From the NCBI RefSeq assembly GCF_048773025.1, contig NC_133547.1, forward strand, positions 1,498,001 to 1,562,000: a stretch of DNA of 64,000 nt. Reading direction: 5' to 3'. Below, piece by piece: positions 54,031 through 63,889 of this stretch. A program made the position numbers and the translations under genes. Source of the stretch: Camelus bactrianus (taxonomy: Eukaryota; Chordata; Mammalia; Artiodactyla; Camelidae). The notes under the pieces were generated by a model. It did no database searches. It was given only the letters and a program-made list of their open reading frames with translations, and was not told the DNA's origin. Positions within the stretch are counted from its first letter, which is position 1, and every line of letters begins with the position of its first letter.

Positions 54031-54310
54031 TGCCAGGAGGTCGACACTAGCTTCCTTTCAATAAAATTTGCTGATTTTAATAAGGACCATGAGATTTCAT
54101 TATGACCTGTTGTAATGAGCCATATTCCATTCAACACCGTGGAAGAACTGGTTTTGGTTTTTATCCCCTGCCCAAAATGTGTGTGATCTCAGTAATATCT
54201 ACGAAGAATCCACTTAACAATATACAGTCAATTATGAGATCCAGGCTAGTTTTTCTGAACACCGAAGCTTGCATATCATCGTTTTGTTTCTAAACGGTTT
54301 TCAACCATAG
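53578..54310. other. unclassified sequence with (CA)n
   Basis: TA repeat at about 53660, (CA)n at 53996-54027. TTTTTTTTTTCAG near 53685 is acceptor-like, but no exon can be supported. Frames here are lysine/asparagine-rich without domains. Confidence 0.45.
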
Positions 54311-54319
54311 TAGCATTAC

Positions 54320-54955
54320 CTTGGAAACAATGTAAATGTCCAATGACAGACGACTGGATAAAGAAGATGTGGTGTGTGTGTGTGTGTATATATATCTACA
54401 TCTATATCTATATACACATATATACATACATAAATATACATACACACACAACAGAATATTACTCATCCATAAAAAAGAATGAAATAATGCCATTTTCAGC
54501 AACAGGAATGGACCCAGAGATTATTAAGTGAAGTGAAGTAAGTCAGATAGAGAAAGACAAATATTATATGATGTCACTTATGTGTGCAATCTTAAAAAAG
54601 GATACAAATCTTATCTACAAGCCAAAAATAGACTCATGGAATAGAAAACAAACTATGGTTACCGAAGGGGAAAAGGCAGGGGAGGGATAAATTAGGAGTT
54701 TGGGATTAACAGACACACATGACTATATATAAAATAGATAAACAATAAGGACCTACTGTAGAGCACAGGGAACTATATTCAATTTTTTGTAGTAACATAT
54801 GAAGGAAAAGAATCTTGAGAAAATACATATGTATATGTATGTATATCTGAAAATATATAATATGTGTATGTATAACTCAGTCACTTTGTTGTACAAACCT
54901 GAAACTAACATTGTAAATCAACTACAAGGCAATAAAAAAACAAAATTAAAAAAAA
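54320..54955 (+). mobile_element. LINE-1 ORF2-end + 3'UTR
   Basis: Residues EIMPFSATGMDPEI are visible. A GT/TATA-rich insertion of microsatellite lies at 54370-54450. Short TSD TAGCATTAC at 54311-54319 and 54956-54964. Confidence 0.9.
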
Positions 54956-54964
54956 TAGCATTAC

Positions 54965-55689
54965 TTGCATCAAACGAGGTGAATATCCTGAGAGCCCCTC
55001 CCAACGTGACAAAGACTTTACACAGTGCCCAGAAGCCTGTGTTTACTCAGACAATACATTATTCAGATACAAATGCACTAGACCAGACAAGAAGGAAGAT
55101 GTACTCTTCAAATAACTCTTCAAATAAATTTCATGGGAGTCATTATTATACTCATCTTGTGTACTTAGGGGGGAAAATCAAAGTGAGAGAACAAATATGC
55201 CTTATTTAAACAGAAGTGTATGCAAAGAATTAATTTAAACAATGGGGGAAATGTTTACAAAACGAGGCGGTGAATCAACTGCTCTCCGCCAGATGCCAAA
55301 TACGAGGACGGTGTTGCACTTCTGCGCTGAATGTCACGGGGACAGATCAGACCGTGATTGACTTGGTTTTCTTGCGATGGGGAAACCTAAGAGAGATTTT
55401 TTTTTTTTTGGGGGGGGGGAGCTTTTGTGCCTGATGAACATCATCTCTCTGAGACGTTATTCAACAAAGTAAAACTAGTTCTGAGCAGCTGTAATCCATC
55501 GGGAACCACATTCTCGGTCACTACATGACAGTTGCAGCTGTTCGGAAATTTGAAAGCAAAAAGCAGCAACTCTCTTCACAAACACTGATAAACCTGCAGG
55601 AATGTATCCATTGCCATGCCTTCCCTCAATCTCGGCTCTACAGGGTCTGAGGTTGCTGGCTGTCTCCATGGGTTGTATGTTTTCTTTTG
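54965..55689. other. unclassified sequence
   Basis: About 700 bp with no recognised gene or repeat, apart from a T/G homopolymer run at 55397-55420. Confidence 0.45.
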
Positions 55690-55955
55690 GGGTTTTGTCT
55701 TATTTAAAAAATTTTTTAAACGGTGGTCATTTGACCATTTTCACTGTTTTTAGTGCACAAGCTAGTAGTGCTACATACATTCACACTGTTGTGCAACCAA
55801 CCTCCAGAACTCTCTCATCTTGCAAAACCAAAACTCTGTACTGACTAAACATGGACTCCCTGCCCCCACCCTCTGGTAACTACCATTCTGCTTTCTGCCT
55901 CCGAGTGTGACTCCTCTCGGGATGTCACATAAGTGGGACCGTGCGGTACGGCCGA
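55690..55955 (-). mobile_element. old L1 (L1M-type) 3' end
   Basis: GTGGTCATTTGACCATTTTC, CATTCACACTGTTGTGCAAC, TGGTAACTACCATTCTGCTT match the L1M at 7835 and 15600. Confidence 0.8.
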
Positions 55956-56903
55956 CAGCTGTGTAACTAACCATTCTAGAGCAAAGGCTGACTTTTCCCA
56001 TTCTCTCCAGGAAGAATTAGGTTACAGAATTATTTCCATAAGAAGAGGTTATGGACGAGTATGCAGCCAAAAGAAAACAAAGAAACAAAACACGTAGGAG
56101 AAAAAGCATTTTAGAGGCATGTTAGGCAGTTAATTAATAAAACATTTTATGTCATTTTTGGGGACTTTGTGCCACTGGATGGTACTGGAGCAACTTAGTG
56201 GTATTTTGAGTGATTTGTTGTGACTTCTATACTCATTCTGAGTAAATTTTCATGTGTGGACCAAGTTTTCATACTATTTTTTGGTATTCTCTCCCTCAAA
56301 GAGGGCCCTCCAAATGGTTAGGCTTCAGACCCCACTAAGCCTGGATCTACTCCTGGTCAAATGTCCAATAACACCACACTTGTGTTCAAAACCCAGACTT
56401 TGAAACAAAAATGAGATATCATTTCCTCCCTATCAGGCAGATAAAGATGAAAGAATTCATACCACTCAAGGCTGACAAGAGAATGAAGGAAGGGGCATCT
56501 TCACAGGCCGGCTGTGGGAGACAGTGGGTTGGTTTAAACTTCTAGCAAATATTTTGGCAAGAGTTATAAAAGTTTAAAGTGCACATATCCTTTGATCCAA
56601 TAACTCCACTTCTGGGAATTTACCCCTGCCCATCTGAATTCCCCCAGAGCCCCCTTCCACGTGGGGGTTATGACGGCGATGACTACGAACGCAAGAAACC
56701 GAAAACAGGCGCATTTAACATAATCCCAAGGATGTCGGGAGTAAGCGCCTCATAAACAACTTTTTAAAGATTATTTAATTTCATGAGATCATGTCTTATT
56801 ACAGAATATTAAAAGTCACATATGCACCACAATCCCAGTTTTGGGCAAAAATAATTCACTCGTTCATTATTTATACATTCACTGTTTATCTGGAAACCAT
56901 ATT
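55956..56903 (+). mobile_element. unclassified, then old L1/HAL1 relic
   Basis: 56400-56880 has ATGAGATATCATTTCCTCCC and CCAATAACTCCACTTCTGGG, plus-strand L1/HAL1 wording. 55956-56400 is unclassified. Confidence 0.55.
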
Positions 56904-57206
56904 GACAGACGCAGACATAGGGAACAAACTTATGGTTCCCAGGGGAAAGGCAGTGGGAAGGGGTAAACTGGGAGTTCGAGATTTACAGATACTAACTACT
57001 GTATATGAAATAGATAAACAACAAGGTCCTACTGTACAGCACAGGGAACTCTACTCAATACCTTGTAATAACCTAGAATGGAAAAGAATCTGAAAACCAA
57101 TATATGTATGTATATGTATGACTGAAACATGATGCTGCACACCATAAGAAGCTGACACAACATTGTAAATTGACTATAATTCAATTTTAAAAAATTAAAA
57201 AAAAAA
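56904..57206 (+). mobile_element. LINE-1 3'UTR copy
   Basis: Lineage 3'UTR from ACGCAGACATAGGGAACAAA to poly(A). TSD GAAACCATATT / GAAACTATATT at 56893-56903 and 57207-57217. Confidence 0.92.
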
Positions 57207-58039
57207 GAAACTATATTAAGCATTTACTACGCATCTGACACTCTGAAAGCCCCTGGAGAAAGATGGAACCCAAAGACAGGAAAAGACCCTGCCTTCCTGG
57301 GGCTTCCTTTTCATGGGGAAATAGAAAACAGACTACCCATTGGGACAGCGACGTGGTCATGTATAGGCAGCCTGAAGCGATGAACGCCCCGCCAGCCACT
57401 AACCCCCTTCCTGCACAAACACCCTGGAGGAACTCTCTAGATGAGAGCAAGGAGGAAACTGCCAGGATGAACACTGCAGCAGTGGCTTATCTGACAAAGA
57501 CCTGTCGGGCGCCAGCTTCTCTAAGGTGCTGTGCCCTAGCCGTACCCCGGAGGGGGACGTGGAGTCTAGATGTTCACCAGCGACAGAAGGGAGACGCCAA
57601 GACAGAATGTGTTCATGTAACAGCATGGCCACGCAGCCAGCTGAATGAATGAATCAAAGCTCCGAGCTTCCACATGGATACATCTCGGGGACAGGATTTT
57701 ACTGCACAGGGAAAGGGAGTCACAAGGTGATGCCACGGCGGGAGGCTGTCGGGCCCGTCCCTCCTCAGTTACACTGTCCCCTGTTGCCCTTATTTGAAAC
57801 AATCTGCTGCAGCTCTTGGTCATTGTTTTGACTCCTACCAGCCATAACTCAGTTAACAAAGGCGGCTCAACGAGCAGATATCTGCTGGGTCGGATGCCCA
57901 CTCGGGGGACTTCGGACCCTCGGTGGAGAGTTTGTGCTGCTAGAGTAATTCGACTTGTTGCTCCCGCTCTCAGGACACATAGAGACATGATCTCTCCACG
58001 CTGGGTTTTGTTTTGTTTTGTTTCCCTTAAACTCATACC
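57207..58039. other. unclassified sequence
   Basis: L2-tail-like start (TATTAAGCATTTACTACGCA, then ATGGAACCCAAAGACAGG). The rest is unclassified; frames of 120-156 codons have no recognisable domain. Confidence 0.4.
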
Positions 58040-58260
58040 TGTTTACCGCTCGAGCCTGGAAAATTCCAGCCTCAGAAGCTCTCTCCCCTCCCACGCCAGC
58101 CGGCAGTTTCCATGGCAACGGGTAAGCCTGCCGCAGTCCCAGTCACCACAGGTCCCCAGAGAGAACAAAGCAGGCCCTCCTGACAATGAAACTGCCTGGT
58201 AGGGGGGTGGGGCAGACTTCAGGAGGCCCTGGTGCTCCCCATCCCACCCGCCGTCCCCAA
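58040..58260 (+). repeat. local repeat module A, copy A9
   Basis: The palindrome CTGGAAAATTCCAG is at 58056-58069 and the exact X-box-like GTTTCCATGGCAAC at 58106-58119, only 36 bp apart. AGAACAAAGCAGGCCCTCCT and a TAGGGGGGTGGGGCAG block continue the homology. Confidence 0.8.
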
Positions 58261-58504
58261 ACCAGCTCTGGTTCCTCCCAGACTCCCTTGGCAGAACCGA
58301 GTCCATCTGAGACCAAGTTTCTGAGTTCCAGAGCCGTTTCTTGTCTGTCGAACGAAAAATCCTAGCCACGTGAGAAAAGTGTGATTTGGAGAATTTAGTT
58401 CCCCTGGGGTGCAGATGGAGGATGACGGAATAAATTGGGCAGATGGGTGACATGCGGACCCGCTGTCGTCTGTCCGCAGAGTCGGGTGTAGCCCTGGGGG
58501 GGGG

Positions 58505-58612
58505 GGCAGCGGCATCTGGGAACTTGTTAGAAATCCAATTTGGAGGGCCTCTCCTGGGACTTCCGTGGGGCCACCAGTGTGTCTGATGCTTGCTGAGAAC
58601 CGCTGGTCTGGA
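58505..58612 (+). mobile_element. MER20-like element, shortened
   Basis: GGCATCTGGGAACTTGTTAG, then AAATCCAATTTGGAGGGCC and GATGCTTGCTGAGAACCGCT. The same family as at 41331, opposite orientation. Confidence 0.75.
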
Positions 58613-59114
58613 CTACTAATGCACACCTACATGGCTTGCGACTGTTTTCTCCCTCACTTCCCCCCTATTACTGCTGAGTTCTCAGCTGTCTGGAATTCTC
58701 CCCACGTCAAGTCCTGGGACATCTCTCTCTCTGCACCTCTCCCAGCCACACTCACATCTGCTGAACTACATGCCTCCAATTTCTGTCCCACCTCTAACCT
58801 CCTTCTGAGCTCCTCACACACGCAGATGCCAGGGGCTGGGAGGAAGGGCGGGTGGGGAACGGCTTGGTGGGTTCGGGGTTTCCCTATGGGGTAAATATTT
58901 TGGTTCTAGATGGAAGTGGTGGTTATACAACACTGTGAACGCACCAGATGCCACCGAATTGTTCTCTCTTGTAAAATAGTTATTTTTACGGTACATGAAT
59001 TCCAGCTCCGTAAAACGAAAAAACAAAACAAAGCTTCCAACTGCACACATTTCAAGAGGGGTGGCATCATTTCCAAGAAACCCAGTGGCTCAAAAGTCAG
59101 GGCATGATTCTCTT
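58613..59114. other. L2 piece and old L1 3' end
   Basis: About 58640-58810 is L2-like. 58900-59000 has TACAACACTGTGAACGCACC and GTACATGAATTCCAGCTC, an old plus-strand L1 3' end. Confidence 0.5.
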
Positions 59115-59215
59115 TAGACCTGTGCCGTCCAGTAGAAATAGAATTCAAGCTGTGTATATTAGTTAAAATTTTCTAGTAGCCATGTCTTTAAAAGGAAAAA
59201 AAAAAAAGGAAGTTA
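59115..59215. mobile_element. hAT-like MER element, short
   Basis: GACCTGTGCCGTCCAGTAGA, then AAATTTTCTAGTAGCC-like wording (AAAATTTTCTAGTAGCCATG). Same family as at 36905 and 47395. Confidence 0.6.
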
Positions 59216-59229
59216 AAACTAATGCTGGT

Positions 59230-59950
59230 AATATATTTTATTCCATTCACCATGCCTGAGAACTGTCCCTCATTTGTCCTCAAAAAAACCAGGAACATCA
59301 ATGCTAATGTCCCCTCTTCACAGCCCTGCAGTCAAAGGAGCCCCAAGTCTTGTGGATTCTGCCTCAGAAATAGGGTTTCCCTCAGCTCAGCCTGTTCACC
59401 TGTCGCTGAGGTTACTGCAAAATCAACCCTGGGATTTCCGGTCAAGGTGGCTGAGTAGTAGGACCACGAGTTCGCCTTCTCTCATGATCACAACAAAACC
59501 ACAACTGACTGCTAAACCCCCATCAATAAAAGAAAGACTGGAACCTAGTGAATAAAGATCTTCTCCAGCTGGAAACATAAACAGGGAACCGCAGCAGGAT
59601 GATAAACAACACGCTCATACTGTGCAGCACAGGGAACTACAGTCAGTATCCTGCAATAACCTATGCTGAAAAAGAATGTGAAAAGGAACATATGTATGTG
59701 TATGTATGACCGAAACATGGTGCTGTACGCCAGAAACTGACATGCTGTAAAGTGACTATACTTCAGTTACAAAAGAATGCAAAATTTTAAAAAAAGACTT
59801 GAAAAAAGATTTAAAAAAACACCCTAACTCTTCTTCCTTCTCAAAGGAAAATCTGGTCAAACCACCACCTGGTGGGCCTTTCAACTGATTCCTGTTGCTC
59901 TCAGGATAAACCCACCCTCCTCAAAACAGCCTCGAGCTACAAGGACCCCA
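59230..59950. repeat. L2 relic, split by an L1
   Basis: CATCAATGCTAATGTCCCCT and GTGGATTCTGCCTCAG on the left; GTTGCTCTCAGGATAAACCC and TCGAGCTACAAGGACCCC on the right. Together they follow L2 order. Confidence 0.6.
59431..59812 (+). mobile_element. L1 with 5' start fused to 3'UTR
   Basis: The first about 160 bp (CCGGTCAAGGTGGCTGAGTA, CACAACTGACTGCTAAACC, GAAAGACTGGAACCTAG) resemble the very start of an L1 5'UTR. From about 59601 the lineage 3'UTR begins (GATAAACAACACGC, GTGCAGCACAGGGAACTAC) and ends in an A-rich tail. All of ORF1 and ORF2 is missing. TSD is weak (CAACCCT / ACACCCT). Confidence 0.75.
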
Positions 59951-60937
59951 GGTTTTCTCTTTAGAGGAATTTAGGGGTGCCAGCTACGTTGGAAGGAGCT
60001 CTGTGAAACTTTTCTCAAAGCTGGGTCCATGCAGAGCTCTGAACCGTCGGACTACACGTGGGGTGGGCAAGCCTCTCCTGCGGAGCGCCACATCATAAAT
60101 GTTAAAGGCCGCAGGGGGCACACGGTCCCTGACTCAGCCACCGCTCAGCTCTGCCACCCGGGCGCGGACGCAGCTACAAAGGGCAGGAAGCCATGAGTGT
60201 GGCAGGCTCCAGTGAAACTCCACTTGGGGACAGGACACGCCTCTCCACCTCCCGGATGGTCCCATCTCAACCACACTTCCGTTCTCTCTCTCCTGGTCCC
60301 GCAGGCACCCCTTCCTGGGTCTCCTCCATCCGCCGCCCCTGGTCTTCAGTTAACTTTTGTCACGAGCATCAGAGTAGATGGGTCGAAGGACAATCGGGCT
60401 ACGTCCCACTGTAACAACACCACAGCAGACGCCTCTCTCCCTAGATACATACCCAGCTCTTAACGAGGAGCTCCGAGCACAGGGAACTCTGGAATTCCCA
60501 CACAGAAGGGGCCTGAGAGGGGCCAGGCTAGGCTTGGAAGGTGGGGGACTTGCCTTGCAGTGGTGTTTGTACAATGATGTTCCCTGTTCCACAAGACCGC
60601 TATTGGAAAGAAAGCGAACAGCCCCTTTGAATGCACGTATTTAAGGATTTATAAAGCTGGGTCCAGAGGAATAGAGTGAAAATGTATTCGCTGTTTGAGT
60701 TATTATCCTCATGTTTATGTAACTTAGTTCAACAAACACACCTGGAAGTAGACGGTCTTTACACGCCAACAATTATGACCTTCATACACAAGGAAAACTG
60801 TGGACCACGGGCCATCAAGGGCACTTGGAACAAACGCTCAGCTCATCTCAAAACAGGGACACAAGATTTTACCCCCCAAACCAGAGAAAACCCAGTTATG
60901 AACATGACCCAGGGATATAATCCATAAACAGATGGCT
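59951..60937. other. unclassified sequence
   Basis: About 60230-60370 is L2-like. A CTCF-like motif lies at 60107. GGGATATAATCC at the end precedes module B6, as in B2. No gene. Confidence 0.4.
60107..60123 (+). promoter_or_regulatory. CTCF-core-like motif
   Basis: GGCCGCAGGGGGCACAC fits the CTCF core (CCNCNAGGGGGC type) well by eye. No matrix score was computed, and binding is not shown. Confidence 0.35.
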
Positions 60938-61350
60938 CATGTCAAATATTTTTATGGTTTAGAAATGGACGTCTCTGGAATACTGGGCATTTGTGCGTTT
61001 CTGGGAAAAAATGCTCCCTTCCTGCGCTGGATGTCAATGTATATGGAGCTTGGACTCAAGCCGGGCACGCGGGGGTCATTAATCAGTGGGAAATTCCACG
61101 GTGGGTGGCTGCCTCGGTGCTTTATTTGGCACCTGGGACCACGCTGACATCCTAAACGGCCAGTTTTCAGAGATGGGTTGCTTTTACTCAGAAATAATCA
61201 CATCCAACGGAACCCTGTTTGGGGTTCAGTTTTGCTTTTAGCGGATCCTGCTTTTAGCAACTGGTTGCTGCAGGACACCGCGTTTACATCTGAGCTGAGG
61301 AGGGAAGGCAGTGTCTGGAGCGGGGACAGGGTTCCCTTGCTCACCTCACC
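60938..61350 (+). repeat. local repeat module B, copy B6
   Basis: AAATATTTTTATGGTTTAGA, GTTTCTGGGAAAAAATGCTC, GCGCTGGATGTCAATGTATA, GGGAAATTCCACGGTGGG (61088-61105), TTTGGCACCTGGGACC, GCTGACATCCTAAACGGCC, then GAGGAGGGAAGGCAGTGTCT as in B2 and B5. Confidence 0.78.
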
Positions 61351-61642
61351 AGAGACGATTACGGGAATACGTGTTTTTACAATCATGGGATGGAAAAGGT
61401 CCCACTGAACTTAACAAAGGAGCCAGTGAATATAAAGGAAAACATTAATAAGCCTGTCTCCACAAACTGAAAGATTAGGGACCGGGAAATCCTGTCATGA
61501 ATAAGACTTAACGAAAGAATGAGTAAAATGTCACAAACTATAGATTTAAAGCATATCTATATAGCACAGGGCACGCAGAGTGCCAAGAGGTCAAAAAGGG
61601 AGGAAAAGCAGTCTCAAAATAGAAATGTAGGAAAGGATATGG
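61351..61642. other. unclassified, possibly old L1/HAL1
   Basis: A-rich plus-strand text with AGGGACCGGGAAATCCTGTC. Nothing firm. Confidence 0.35.
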
Positions 61643-61780
61643 GCGGGGGAGAGGAAAGAGAGGAGGAGGAGGAGAGGAAGGGGGAGAAGGGGAAAGGGGG
61701 AGGGGAGGGGGAAGAGGGAGAAGGGGGAAGGGGGAGGGGAGGTGGAAGAGGGAGAAGGGGGAAGGGGGAGGAGGGAGAAG
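61643..61780 (+). repeat. polypurine tract
   Basis: About 140 bp of nearly pure G/A (GGGGGAGGGGAAGAGGGAGA units). Mirror-like and low-complexity. Confidence 0.95.
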
Positions 61781-62229
61781 TCAAATGCTGAAAAATGTGA
61801 GAGACACACAAAAAATGCACTACCCCCCTTGGGATCCCCAAATCGAACACCAAAACCAAAATGAAATGTTTTCTCCCATCAGACTGAGAAAGATGAAAAG
61901 AGCCACAATGCAGAGGGTTGTTGGAAATGTGGAGAAACGGGCAAAGCCCTAGCTAAGGGTGCGTGCGTGCGTGTGTGTGTGTGGTTGGCACAGCCTTTCT
62001 GGAGAACATGGAACCGCAGGTATCAGGATCAAAGACAGGCAGAACTAAATACAGACAAGCCCACTTCTGGACCGTGAGTGTATTTACACAATTACACGTC
62101 TACAGGGCACCACTGCGACACGAGGTCAAGAAAATTGGGTAGGGAAGGAGAATACACAACACATACACAAGAAGCACTATGTGTGAGGAGGACGTAGCAC
62201 TTCACTGTTTCCGACAGTAAAAGAAAATG
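61781..62229 (+). mobile_element. old L1/HAL1 relic
   Basis: AAATGTTTTCTCCCATCAGA, GCACAGCCTTTCTGGAGAAC, AAGCCCACTTCTGGACC follow old L1/HAL1 order, with a GT run inside. Confidence 0.6.
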
Positions 62230-62350
62230 TCGGGGGGGAGGGTAGAGCACATGCTTAGCAGGCACGAGGGCCTGGGTTCAATCCCCAGCACCTCCTTTAA
62301 AAATAAATAAATAAACCTAACTACCTCCCTCCCCTCCCACAAAAAAAGTA
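62230..62350 (+). mobile_element. tRNA-Ala SINE with shortened A-box
   Basis: GGGGGGGAGGGTAGAGCACA joins the 5' end to the D-arm with a deletion. TGCTTAGCAGGCACG and GGTTCAATCCCCAGCACC are kept, then AATAAATAAATAAACC. Confidence 0.93.
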
Positions 62351-62950
62351 AATGTCTTCCTTTAAAAATAGAATTTTTTTTTTTGTAGAACATTCACTAT
62401 CGTGACATATTTAATGGGAGAAAAATCAGTCCTCTTTGCTGAGGCCACTGTGTGATCCGCCTTGTCGTGCTCTCCCCCAGCACACACACACACACACACA
62501 GACATATACATACACAGATGCACAGGCACGGACACACGTGGACACACACACCAACAGAGACACACACTGATATGCACACTAACACACAACACCCAGAAAC
62601 ACACTCCCTGCCTCCTCAGCATTCAAGCCTCACCCCAGAGGTCAGCCACCGCCCAGAGAGACTGCCCCGACCCCTCCCACCCCCATTGCCATCACTATCT
62701 CAGATCACATTCCTCCACACGCGCTGAACGGCTATAACTGGCCTTCTGCATGCAAGGTCCCCTTCATGGGGCTGGGGCCTCCTCCGTCTTGTCTGCTGTT
62801 GTGTCCACAGCCCAGCTCTGTTACCAAACATCACATAAACCAGTGCACACACGGGTATCACCCACCAGAACCCAACCCGCTTAATTTTCAGGTCCCAGCT
62901 TTCACAGACAAGGGCCGTGTGTGTGTGTTTTCATCATTTCTCTCTCTCAT
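62351..62950. repeat. (CA)-rich microsatellite and L2 relic
   Basis: CA-rich, imperfect from 62479 to about 62600. 62600-62900 has L2-like wording (CATTGCCATCACTATCTCAG, CTGCATGCAAGGTCCCC). Confidence 0.5.
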
Positions 62951-62954
62951 TAAA

Positions 62955-63450
62955 AGGTAAACACCCAACATAGTTGAAAACAGGGGTCCAAGCAAAAAAT
63001 CTGTCCATGCACGTTCATGGCAGCACTGTCCACAATAACCAAAAGGTGGAAACGTGAATGCACGCATGAAATGTGGTCTATCCATACGATGGGATGCTAT
63101 TCAGCCATAACAAGGAATGAAGTTCTGACAAATACTGCAACATGGATGCACCTCAAAAACAGCATGCTAAGTCCAAAAAGAAGCTGGTCCAAAAGGACCA
63201 CCTGATGTATGAATCCATTCGTACAAGGTTCCAGAATCGGCAAATCTACAAAGACAGAAAGTAGATTTGTGATTGCCTAGGGTCGGAGGGTATCCAAGGA
63301 TAAGAGGTAATAGGTAAAGACATGCCGTTTCTCTTTGTGCTGATAAAAATGTTGTAAAAGAGATTCTGGTGACGGTTGCACAACTCTGTGTATCTACTAA
63401 AAATCACCGAGCTATTCTCCCACAATGATCAAGTCTACCTTCCCCCAGAA
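62955..63450 (+). mobile_element. old L1 (L1M-type) 3' end
   Basis: TTCATGGCAGCACTGTCCAC, AATAACCAAAAGGTGGAAAC, CATGGATGCACCTCAAAAAC, GGTTGCACAACTCTGTG. ORF2-end frame is decayed. Confidence 0.85.
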
Positions 63451-63624
63451 GTACGTCAAAACAACGCAAACTAGAAAAACCGTAGGAAACCTGATGCAGG
63501 CAAGAAAGCTGTGAACCTAGAGTTCTCCTCCACTGTGCTGACTACTTCCTCTAAAAAGTTAGGTGGCAACGTACCCCAGTTCTACTTGGACTTCCCTGCA
63601 TAGCAACCCCGTCAGGGTGATTTT
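63451..63624. other. unclassified sequence
   Basis: Nothing recognised. Confidence 0.4.
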
Positions 63625-63740
63625 TTTCTTTTTCTTTTCTTATTTTTATCTTTTTAAAATTTTAAGTGGCGGTACTGGGGGTTGAACCCAGGACCTTATG
63701 CATGCAAAGCACGTGCTCTACCAGAGATATACCCTCCCCC
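63625..63740 (-). mobile_element. tRNA-Ala SINE (vic-1-like)
   Basis: Minus strand: GGGGGAGGGTATATCTCTGG, TGCTTTGCATGCATAAGG, GGTTCAACCCCCAGTACCGC. The anticodon loop is changed to TTTGCAT. Confidence 0.93.
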
Positions 63741-63809
63741 TACAACCCAGCTCCCCCCACCCTCCCAGATTTTTTTTCTGAGGAGAAAAATATAACAGAA
63801 GTCAGAAGC

Positions 63810-63885
63810 TAGAGCCGTACTGTCCAAAGGAAATACAATGTCAACCCTACATCTAAATTTAAAATTTTTTACTAGCTACATTTTG
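63810..63885. mobile_element. hAT-like MER element, short
   Basis: GCCGTACTGTCCAAAGGAAA and TTTTTTACTAGCTACATTT match one end of the family at 36905/47395. Confidence 0.5.
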
Positions 63886-63889
63886 ATTT

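Noticed and set aside
55640-55680. Further module A copy (GGCTGTCTCCATGGGTTG)
   Set aside because: Isolated motif without the palindrome or other shared blocks.
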